This document shows, in pieces, positions 24,537-33,697 of a stretch of 64,000 nucleotides of DNA (position 1 is the stretch's first letter; every line of letters begins with the position of its first letter). The position numbers and the translations under genes were made by a program. This stretch comes from Mastigamoeba balamuthi. Taxonomy: Eukaryota > Evosea > Mastigamoebida > Mastigamoebidae. A model generated the notes under the pieces. The model was not told where the DNA came from. It ran no database searches and was given only the letters and a program-made list of their open reading frames with translations. The stretch covers positions 128,733 through 192,732 of the forward strand of contig CACRSC010000001.1 in NCBI GenBank assembly GCA_902651635.1. The letters are read 5' to 3'.

Positions 24537-26332
24537 TTACTTCCGCATCGAGTTGACGATGTCCTCGACGGTGCGGCCCTTGGTCTCGGGCAGTACAAAG
24601 ATAACGAAGACGAGGCTGATGCCGCTGAGCACCGAGAAGCCCCAGAACACCGCGCTCAGCGATGTGGCCTCGATGAGCGGCAGGAACGCCAGCGAGACGC
24701 CCAGGTTGGTGACCCAGTTGGTGAACAGCGAGATGCTGACGGCCAGCGCACGGGTCGAGCTCGGGAACAGCTCAGGCACCAGGCACCACGGCACAGGGCC
24801 GAGGCCGATGGCGAAGAAGATGACGAACAGGATCGTGAAGATGACGCTGCCGACACCGGCCGACGACTTGGAGAGGGTGTGGACGTGGCTGAAGATGCCG
24901 ATGCACATCAGCGAGAGCGCCATGCCGACGAGGCTGCCGAGCAGCAGGGGCTTGCGGCCCAGACGGTCGATCAGCACGATGCTGACGACGGTCATGATGA
25001 CGTTGATGCCTCCGATGAGGATGGACATGTAGTCGGCCATCTTGCTCTCCATGCCGGCGCGCTCGAGGAAGGTCTTGAGGTAGTAGAGCACGGCGTTGAT
25101 GCCCGTGATCTGCTGGATGAACATGATGGCAACGACGATGATCAGAGGGCGGACGGGGTCGATCAGCATGCCGGCGGCCTCCCTGAACGAGGGCGACTTC
25201 TCCTGGTTCTGCGAGGCGATGATGTCCTGGAGCTCGGCCTCAACGTCGTCAGTGTTGCGCAGGTACTGCAGCATCTTGCGCGCCTCGTCGTTGCGCTTGA
25301 CCATGACCAGCCAGCGGGGGCTCTCGGAGCGGATGATGAAGCCCGTCAGCACGATGTGCGTGATCGACATCAGGACCGTGGGCCCGCCCATCATGACACG
25401 CCAGTTGACGCGCGGGATGTAGGCGAAGATGGTGCCGATGATGTACGCGGCGAGGATACCGATCGTGATGCTGAGCTGGTTCAGCACACCGATCTGCCCG
25501 CGGATCGACTTGGGCGCCAGCTCGCCGATCATCAGAGGGACGACGACGCTGGCCGTGCCGACGGCGAAGCCGAGGACCAGACGGCCGGCGATCAGCATTC
25601 CGATGTGCGCGGAGAAGGCACACAGCAGCGCACCTGTGACGCGACGTTCAGTGAGACCAACGGCCCTTCACCGGGTTTCTCAAAAAGCTCGAGGTGCAGT
25701 TCTGAGCAGTTCCCGAGAAAGGGGCTGCGGCGACGACTTACCGAGGATGTAAATGCCCTCGGACACGAGGATGACCTTGTTCCTGCCCACGCGGTCGGCG
25801 ACGGCACCGGCGATGAGCGCGCTGATGAGGCAGCCGACGAGGCAGGCACTGCGCGGCGCGAGAGACGCGTCTGTGAGAAACTGAACACAATTTTTCCCAC
25901 ACCTTCCCTCGATTTCCGTCCGAAAGAGGCGACGAGAGAGAGAGAGCCGAGGGGATTATGCTGTACCTCACGACAATGGACTTCATCACGGCGTTGCCGT
26001 CGTCCGAGGCCTCGGAGCTGGTGGCCTCCTTCGAGGCGATGCCGTAGTGCTCCGACAGCGGGCCGATGGCGCCCGACACGATGGTCGTGTTGAAGCCGAA
26101 CTGCACCGAGGCGATGCACTGGAGGGCTGCGATGAACTGTGGATTCGAGGAACAGTGTCAGAACAGAGGCCGGAAGGAAACGGGCTGATGGGGGCGCGGC
26201 AGGCAGGCTCACCCAGACGAAGCGGGTCGAGGTGGGCTCGGCGACGACGGACATGTGCTCGCGGGGCGAGCCGTTGCCGGGCGTGTCGCTCGGGGTCGAG
26301 GTCAGCGAGTTGGGGACCTGAGTGCGGGACAT
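24537..26332 (-). CDS. MFS sugar porter (glucose/hexose transporter family)
   Basis: Exons 26332-26213, 26136-25967, 25848-25742 and 25633-24537 give 497 residues with twelve predicted membrane helices. Sugar-porter signatures are present in order: DRVGR after TM2, GRLVLGFAVG, SESPRWLVMVKR (variant of PESPRWL), QQITGINAVLYY (sugar-binding QQ), DRLGRKPLL, VPWCLVPELFPSSTRA and LPETKGRTVEDI. These place it in the SP family of proton or facilitative hexose carriers, at the plasma or vacuolar membrane. The N-terminal 40 residues are Ser/Thr/Pro-rich and probably cytosolic and regulatory. The substrate cannot be fixed from sequence. Confidence 0.95.
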
Positions 26333-27874
26333 CTCTATTCTCTCAAGCGCAGGCGCGATCGGGTTATTCCCGGACAGCGGTGTATGTGCAGGGTCTGCTT
26401 GAGAATAAGGGAGTAGAGGATGTGCTTCTTTGAAGCCTGAGTATAAAAGTGACAGCCGATGACGACTATTTATGCAGCAAACCCCGCATTTTGGCGATTT
26501 CGTCACTGTACTTTGCAGCGAACCTTTCCCCCATCGGGGAACATGCACAAATTTCGCCGCGATTTCGCTGCCTCAGGGAACGTTTCCGCCGGCTCTGCCA
26601 CGGCTCAGACGAGCGCCCCGGGCTGCCGCGGCCCAGCGGCCTCCGGCAGACGGGCATCAAGCAGCATGAGGGAAAAGAGACGGTGCTCTTAAGGCAGTTT
26701 CCACACCTGGCGCTTCTGACACGGAAAACGGTTGAAGAAATGAACGCTTTGCATCACACTCAGCAGGAAAAGGTCCCGCCGCCGCCGTCGCCGGTGCGTG
26801 GTAGCGCCAGTGCGCCGCGACCCGAGGAGTCCCACTCAGAGCGCATCTCAGCGTCGCGGCCTCAAGGACGGCTCATCCGTGCATTCAGAGAGAAAAAACA
26901 GGCAGCTCGTCCCCACCCAATTTCACATGAGAAAAACGCGCGAAAGGTGCGGATTCTCACGTGTTTCGAACAAGCAACGACGAAGCGCCAGCTGGCACAG
27001 GCCGAAGCCGTCCTCGCCAGTGAATGGGAGAGAACTGTAGTCGTGTAGAGGCTATTGCGAATTCCTCTGGGTCCTCTCTGGGTGCACCCAACTGCCGTTA
27101 GAAGGAGTGAGAAGTACACGAAAGGCAGTCCCCTCCAATTCTCCCCTCGCACTGCGCCGGTGCTCTCACTCCCCGCCAGCATGCAAGGCAGCCCCCAGCA
27201 TCTCCCACAGTCGGCAGAGCTCTCCCCTCGCGGAAAGCTCGGTGCGGGGTTCCGATGGCGGGGGACGGGGTGGGTTTTTGTTTTCGTTTGACCCATTTGA
27301 CCTCACTGGAGTTAGTGGATTTGTCTACGTGCGGGGTTTTCAGCACGCGTCTGGCCCTCTGGCGCACGTCGGGCGTCTCAGACAGAGCAAGGGCACAGTG
27401 CCTGGGGACCGTAGTGTTCGGGATTGTCCCGCGGGGAGCGGGGCGCGGGCCGAACAGAGAACAACGGACAACCTGAGAGAAATCGAGGGGAATTTCCCGC
27501 GGCTGATTTCTCAAGTCCCCTGCCCCACGCTGTTGACTCTTTTGCAGCTTTTTGAGGCCCAACCGAGAGCGCCGCGTCCCAACACTAGGCACTCCGGCTG
27601 CTGGCTCGGGGCTCTCCACTGGGCCCCCTGTATTGCAGGCCACCGTGGATCTTGACGGTTCGCACCCCCCTGTGCACCTCGGCAAATCCAGTGAAGACAT
27701 CGGGAGCTATCTCGAAACTCCCGCGCCGACAAGGAGATATTTTCCGACCGCCGGTGGTCGTGGGCCTCCCAGCGGCCCCTGGAGGGAGCCGACGGCGCTC
27801 TCCCCGCCGGAGTAGGCACGGCTCGGGGACTCCCGGGGACAGAGCTCGCACAACAGCAGTACAACAACCCGAGT
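26333..27874. other. Gene-poor stretch upstream of the transporter
   Basis: No exon chain is supported across 1542 bases. A forward frame of about 200 codons (26449-27048) lacks the GC-ending codon bias of the surrounding genes and matches no family I know. GAGATATTTTCC near 27737 resembles the recurrent upstream element. I see no tRNA, rRNA or transposon. Confidence 0.4.
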
Positions 27875-28726
27875 CTATTTGGTGCGGATGAGCACAACGA
27901 GGCCGATGAACAGCAGGATCAGTGAGCCCCTGAAGACCGAGTCGGCGACGCTGTTGGGCTGCAGGCCAACGTGCAGTATCGCGCCCAGCGCGAAGAACAG
28001 CGCGGTCTCCGCCGCGCAGGGAGGGGGCGGCAGGTCGGGGATGTACTCGGGCATCGCTGCAGCGCAGCCCGCCCACGCGCACAGGGGCCGCATCAGCGAG
28101 ACGATGCCGACGGCGAAGACGAACGAGTGCATCAGGACGAGCCCCAGGGCGACGGCGTGCATCACCACGCGCGAGGCCGCGGTGCCGGCGGCGGTGACGG
28201 CGACGGGCGTGGCGCCGACGAGGAGGCCGACGACGAACCACTCGAGGCAGAGGGAGAGGGCCAGCGAGGCCACGACCACGACGGGGGTCAGGCGGTCGGT
28301 CCGGGCCGCGCCCCTGAGGCAGTGCGCCGCCAGCGCCACCGCCGAGGCGGCCGACATGGCGACGGCCTCGAGGGTGATGGCCCAGCTGCCCAGAGGGACC
28401 GAGGCAGCGACCAGCAGCCACAGCAGCCCCAGGCACCTGGCGCGGGCAGCGGGGCCGCAGACACGGCGGTACGCCCGGGGCACGAGCGAGCCGCTGGCGA
28501 GGCCCGAGCGCAGGGCGCGGTGCCACGAGCGGCAGACGAGGGAGGCCGAGGCGAGGTCGTGGGCCGAGAGGTGCCGCAGCACCTGGACCACGCAGTGCTC
28601 GTCGAGCTCGGGCAGGCGGCCGCGGAACCGACGCGACGCCGCCCAGCGCAGGCTCTCGCGCGTGTCGCGCGCCAGGCGCGCGACGAACACGGCCGAGTCG
28701 CGCAGGTCGCCCCAGAGCGACCACAT
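27875..28726 (-). CDS. F-box plus multi-transmembrane protein, paralogue 2
   Basis: One exon, 283 residues. The N-terminal F-box-like domain (about 38-80: LPELDEHCVVQVLRHLSAHD, then LASASLVCRSWHRALRS) precedes six to seven hydrophobic segments, including LGLLWLLVAASVPLGSW, AMSAASAVALAAHCL, VVVVASLALSLCLEWFV, VMHAVALGLVLMHSFVF, ALFFALGAILHV and SLILLFIGLVVLI. It is paralogous to 23366-24189 along its length; a stretch of about 40 bases encoding the F-box core is identical in the two genes, which suggests recent duplication or gene conversion. Divergent from the SPRY gene, with about 30 bases between 28726 and the first candidate start. Confidence 0.82.
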   Translation of the reverse strand: MWSLWGDLRDSAVFVARLARDTRESLRWAASRRFRGRLPELDEHCVVQVLRHLSAHDLASASLVCRSWHRALRSGLASGSLVPRAYRRVCGPAARARCLGLLWLLVAASVPLGSWAITLEAVAMSAASAVALAAHCLRGAARTDRLTPVVVVASLALSLCLEWFVVGLLVGATPVAVTAAGTAASRVVMHAVALGLVLMHSFVFAVGIVSLMRPLCAWAGCAAAMPEYIPDLPPPPCAAETALFFALGAILHVGLQPNSVADSVFRGSLILLFIGLVVLIRTK

Positions 28727-28756
28727 GCCGGCCTCTTGGACCCGCCCTGAGTCACA

Positions 28757-29676
28757 ATGCCGCAGAAATCTGCTAGTGACTGGACTGAGGAGGCCGGTGA
28801 GAGGGTGAGGGAGATAAGATATTATTCCGATTCGCGCGGTCTTGGGTTGCTAATGATGCAGTGGGACCGCGGAAGCCGCACGAGCAACGTCGAGATCAGC
28901 GAGGACGGGCTCACCGCGTCGCGCAAGAGCGGCTGGAACGGCGCGGTCGTGCGGACGAGCCGCCCGCTGCCGACGCCCTACTTCGAGGTCGAGATCACCG
29001 AGCGACGAACCGAAGTGCGCGCCGCTCGCAGATCCAGTGGGGAGGGAGGAAGGGAGGGAGCGCGGAGTGACCGCGCGCGCGCCGCCAGTGGTCGGGGTCG
29101 CTCAAGCTGCGGCTGCTGCCGACGGCGGAGGAGGCCTGCCCGAGCGCGATCGCGGACGAGTCGGGGTTCGTGTACAACCACCTGCGGAACAACACAGAGG
29201 TGGGCGACCGCGTGGGCGTGCTGCTGAGCCGCAGGAACGAGATGGTCGTCTTCCACAACGGCAAGGCCATCGGCGTCACCGCCACCCGCGTCGGCTGCCG
29301 CGAGCCTCTCTGGGGCTACGCCGAGATCTACGCGTCCACAGGCAAGTGCTTCCTCGGAAGGGGCAGTGGGAGCGAGTGCACAACTGATTCGGGCCGCGCA
29401 GCTTCGCTGAGGCTGACCGAGAGGGAGTGGCCGTTCGACACAGGGGACCAGTGGTCGCCCGCCATACACATGGCCTTCCCTGCGGCCACGAGGCGAGCCG
29501 TCGAAGCGCTGCACGTGCTCCAGAGGCGGGACGAGGGCCGCGGCGGCGGCTTCGAGCTGCTGCCCCGAGACATCCTCACCGTCATTGCTGTCATGGTTGC
29601 CGGGGACCTTCGGGAGCGCCGGTCTCTCGACGAAGCGGATGGCGTCTCGCACGAAACCACAGCGAAGCAGAACTAA
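28757..29676 (+). CDS. SPRY-domain protein
   Basis: Exons 28757-29014, 29089-29341 and 29402-29676 give about 261 residues; a start at 28853 (229 residues) is at least as likely, because the promoter-like AAGATATTATTCCG lies between the two. The SPRY core is seen as WNGAVVRTSRPLPTPYFEVE, GDRVGVLLSRRNEMVVFHNG and LWGYAEIYASTASLRL. SPRY domains bind short peptides and often act as substrate adaptors. The C-terminal ~80 residues include FELLPRDILTVIAVMVAG, an F-box-like helix pair. The second intron is GC-AG (CAG|GCAAGT), exactly 60 nt, with no stop in frame, so its retention would also be readable. Exon 2 carries the central SPRY strands. Confidence 0.8.
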
Positions 29677-29761
29677 CGCAATGCCACGACAGGCAGGCCA
29701 AACTCTCAAGTCAATAAGGACCGGTTGTTCATTTGTGTAGGCACGAAGGCAGGGCCGCGTT

Positions 29762-32301
29762 TCAGAACGGGATGTTGATGTTGAAGCAGGAGAACAGGAC
29801 CACCATGGCCAGCAGAGCCACGTACAGCGACAGCAGGAACACACCCGACATCGTGTTGAGCTTGAACCTGCGCACGAGCACGAGCACCATGAAGACAACG
29901 AGCGCCCCTCCGAGCACGACGACGGTCGTGACGATGCTGTTGGACTCGACGGCTACCGGCTGGCCAGGCGTGATGATGGCCGTCTGGATGAAGTAGGGCA
30001 GGCCGAGCGCGACCAGAATGGACGAGAGGTTCGCTCCAAACGCGTTCGAAACCGCCATCCCTGCAGACCCTTGCCTTGCTGCGATGACACTCCCGAACAA
30101 GCTCGGCAGGGAAGCCCCTGCATGGTGCCGTTTAGAGCAGTGAGCGCCCCCCCTCCCCTCGAGGCGTGCCGATGGCAGTGATGGAGAGACCCATGATGTC
30201 CTCGGGGATCCCGACGATGCACGCAAACTGCTCCGCAGCCCAGACCATCGCGTACGACATCGCGCCCAGCCACACCAGCACCGCGAGGAACGTCAGCAGC
30301 CACATCTTCCGGAAGCACCTCTGCGGGGGTACGTGAGGCCGGAATATAACGCTGCTCCGGGATGCGTACTCTCTTCACGTTGGGTATCGTGAACGTGAAG
30401 CCAACCGCGAACGGCAGCGCGACGACCCACGCAAGACGAGCCCAGAACGAGGTCGGGTAAGTGAGCATCGAGTCCTCTTCGTCATCGACGCCCACCGTCC
30501 CGACATCTGTGGCAGTGGAGGCAGACGATAAGGCCACAAGCACGACGAGGAGAGGCAAATATGAGCACCTGTCAGAAGGTCCGGGCAGAGCGTCTTCTGG
30601 TTCTGGATTCTCTCGCGGAGGGCGGCGACCCAGTGCTGGGCAATCTCCTTCGAGCCTGCCCTGAGGGTCGTCTCGCCGACATTTGTCCGGATCGTGAACG
30701 TGCACCCGTCCGGCAGGAGCGCGATGCTGTACGCCCTCCACAGGGGGATCTCTTTCCGGTTCTCCGCCTCGCTGAACAGCGGGTTGCGGCAGTACCAGAA
30801 ACGGTCCTCTAGCACAAACCACCTCCGCTGCCACGTCCTCGAGCTCACGCGGATCTTGCGGTACCACGCGGACTGCAGCAGCAGGAAGCCGTGCTCCAGG
30901 CACGGGCCGTACTGGAACCCCAGAGCCTCACCGCTGAGCATCGGGCGCTCTCTCCTCTGCCGCTCGTACACCTCGCGGGCGCTCTCCTTGAGCCTGCGCC
31001 TGTTCTTCTTGCTGGCGCTCTCCCTCGGGGGCCTGGGCGACGGCGACACAGGCACGCTCCTCGACAGCCCCGCGGCCTCGGCCATCTCCGACAGGTCGGC
31101 GAGCGACTTGTCCCCCAGGGGCGAGACCAGCGTCGGCGACTGCCCCTGGGGGCTCTGGCTCATCGGAGACGTCGGGGTGGGGCTGACTCCGACCGAGTAC
31201 GACGCTCCTATCCTGTCCGAGACTGCGATGTCGATGGGGTGCGACTGCCTCTCCGACTCGCTTGCCGATTGGCCCTGTATGGTCCATTCCGATGCACCGA
31301 GCAAGGGCTGCCGCTCCCCTGCCTCGGCAGACACGAGCCCCTCCTTCCTCCTGCACAGCAGCTGCGACAGATGCGTCAGAATGGCCTTGAGAGCCGGCCA
31401 TTGTGGATCACCGCTTGAATGCGAGGCGTCAGCCCGCAGACGACCACGAACACGATGTAGAGGCCCAGCAGAGCCGTGCTCTCCCACACCGACACCGTGT
31501 CTGATGGGTCCGTTCAGATAAAAGTGCTCTCTGCGACGTCTGCGACGGTTGGCGCGTAACGGTCTACGAGGGCGACGAGTAGCAGAGCGAGCGCAGCGGC
31601 GTAGAACGAGGCCTCGCGCAGCAGCGACGTGGGGTCGATGACCAAATTGCCCACCGCAAGGCACGTGGCGCCCAGGATGCACAGGTGGTTGAACAGCAGC
31701 GACCCGACGATCGTCCCTGCGGAAACCCGCACGAACGCACAGGCACACACGTCAGCGCAGGATTTCCAGGCAGTTACGTCACTCTTCCGACACGGTGGAA
31801 TTCAGAGCTTGACCCACCGAGCCCACGAGCACCAACGCCCTGTGCGTGCGTGGCGCACCCGCTCCCACGTCAGTCTTGAGGATGATGACGCCGATGATGC
31901 CGCTGAAGACGTCCGGGGCGCACGAGCCCAGCCCCATGAGCGTGGCCCCCGCGAAGTCGTCGGGCATGCCCAGCCTCTCGCAGAACACGTTGAGCGCCGG
32001 CACGAAGAACCTGCGCAGTCCCTCCAGCACGTCAGCTCCGGAATTCACGCCAGACAGACGCGCTGGCCAGAGGGAGGAGGGAGGGGACAACGCACTCGTC
32101 CATGATGAGGGCGAAGCCGTAGAAGACGTAGCAGAAGAGGAGGGCGAAGAGCAGGAAGCCGCCGCAGTGGACCCACGGGGCGTAGTCGGGGCAGCCGCCC
32201 CCGGCGTCAGCGCCCGAGCTCGCGGGGCCCGAGTCCCCGCGGGCTGCGTCTGCGCCCGCGGCCGCCAGCGACCACAGGGCGCGCAGCGTGGCCGTTGCCA
32301 T
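29762..32301 (-). CDS. Cation/Ca2+ exchanger (NCX/NCKX/NCLX superfamily) with a PH domain in the central loop
   Basis: Eight exons (32301-32096, 32010-31859, 31716-31561, 31500-31412, 31361-30569, 30506-30379, 30320-30170, 30117-29762) give about 676 residues. The alpha-1 repeat reads AGATLMGLGSCAPDVFSGII, then GTIVGSLLFNHLCI. The cytosolic loop (about 202-475) is Ser/Pro-rich and contains a PH domain at about 358-453 (HGFLLLQSAWYRKI, WQRRWFVLEDRFWYC, W in AQHWVAAL). The alpha-2 repeat reads IMGLSITAIGASLPSLFGSV, where the family usually has GTSxPD, so the aspartate is Ser. Exchangers of this group move Ca2+ against Na+ or K+ or other cations. The PH domain suggests phosphoinositide control or targeting (inference). 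The seventh intron has a GC donor. Confidence 0.88.
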
Positions 32302-32502
32302 AGGATCAGCGTTCTGAGGGGGTCCACAACTCCACACCCGCCGCCGACTTAGCAACGCCTGACTTATCAGGCAAAGAATTGTTCTGCGCCTGCGGCAGAT
32401 TTCTGGTCTACAGAAAACACAGAAGGACAGAACACAGAAAAAATCGGGATTTGAATCTCTCGAACGCGGATCGGGAAAACGGAGGCCTCGGGGGGGGGGG
32501 GC

Positions 32503-33355
32503 TCAGCGACGCGGAGGGCCACCGTGCCTGCCGCCCCGCTTGCACATGCTGAACCCCTCGGGGAGCTTGTACGAGTAGCTGATCCGCATGGAGCCCATGG
32601 ACTGGGCGACCTCGTCCATCTCGGCGTCGCCCTGGGGCTCTGCCACCGCCTTGGCCCTGCCCTCCCTGCCCTCCACCGCCTTGGCCCCCGCCTGGCTGCC
32701 CGCCCTGGCCTCTGCCGCGTTCTCGGTCTTGTTCTCGGCCTTGTTCTCGGTGCCGGGCCTCGGCTGGAGGGTCCTGGCGGAGCGCAGGCAGAGCGAGAAC
32801 GACCTCGGGAAGCCGTGGGCGTCGACGAGGTGCAGGCCGCGCTGCTTGGGGCCCGCGAAGCGCCGCTCGCAGCCGGGGACGACGCACTCGTACATCTTCT
32901 GCGTGCGCGACTGTGCGCGGAAGAGCGAGTCGTGCTCCTCGAGCACGTGGAGCTCCAGCAGGCGCGGCGACGCGAACCGCGCGAGGCACTGCGCGCACGT
33001 GTTCCTGTGCACGGCCTCGTAGTGCCTCTCGTACTCGCACACCCCAGAGAACCGCAGCACGCACCCCCAGACCCCGCACTTGAACGTCCGCTTGGGCGCC
33101 GCACTGCAGTGGTCCAGCACGCGGGGAGAACCGGCCCGGCGGGCTGGTGAGCGGCGGAACCGGCTCGAGAGGCGGTGAGAGCTGCTGGGAGGGTAACCTG
33201 GAGGGCTGCGGCTGCTGCTCGGGGACGACGGCGATGCGCTTGGCCCAGGCCTCGCGCTCGAGAGAGCCCTCGGCGAAGAAGGGGTCCTCGGGCATGTAGC
33301 GCCTGCGCACGGGCGTGTAGGGCGCCAGCGGCGCAAGGGGGGCGACTCCCGCCAT
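32503..33355 (-). CDS. ZNF511: ZNF511-like C2H2 zinc finger protein
   Basis: Exons 33355-33198 and 33103-32503 give 252 residues. The three C2H2 units follow the ZNF511 layout: FKCGVWGCVLRF...HYEAVH, CAQCLARFASPRLLELHVLEEH interrupted before HDSLF, and YECVVPGCERRF...HLVDAH followed by GFPRSFSL. The far C-terminus (SYSYKLPEGFSMCKRGG) corresponds to the conserved end of ZNF511. A charged low-complexity linker (Ala/Glu/Gly) sits between. ZNF511 is a conserved but poorly understood nuclear protein. The gene is divergent from the GH31 gene. Confidence 0.87.
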
Positions 33356-33697
33356 TTTTCGCGACGTCTCTGAACTGTCAAAATTGAATGTAGCTTCCAG
33401 AAATATCTCACGTGTATCGTACGCAAAGTAGCAAGGCGTAGCGGGCTGTCGAAATGAAACGACGGCGCCAGAAGGCGCTGCTTGCGCGCAGGTACCCCCG
33501 GTGTCGGGTCTCCGGGCGATGACGCAGAACGCGGGTTTTCGCGGTAAGGATGTGAGTCATAGCCCGCTGCGAAATATCCGCTCACCAAAACCGACAGGGT
33601 GCCCACACCAGTCGAAAAGAGTGTTCAGAAGCAGCGCACCCAACCCGCCCCCACCCCACACACGCCACCCTCTGCTGCTTTCGGAAGTCGGGGAGCC
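33356..33697. promoter_or_regulatory. Bidirectional promoter region, ZNF511 / GH31
   Basis: This 342-base spacer separates divergent starts. AAATATCTC at 33401 and GAAATATCCG at 33571, one near each gene, match the element found before other genes. No coding sequence is supported. Confidence 0.4.

Noticed and set aside
26449-27048. Forward 200-codon frame
   Set aside because: Third codon positions are not GC-biased as in the verified genes, no family match is evident, and no splice signals frame it.
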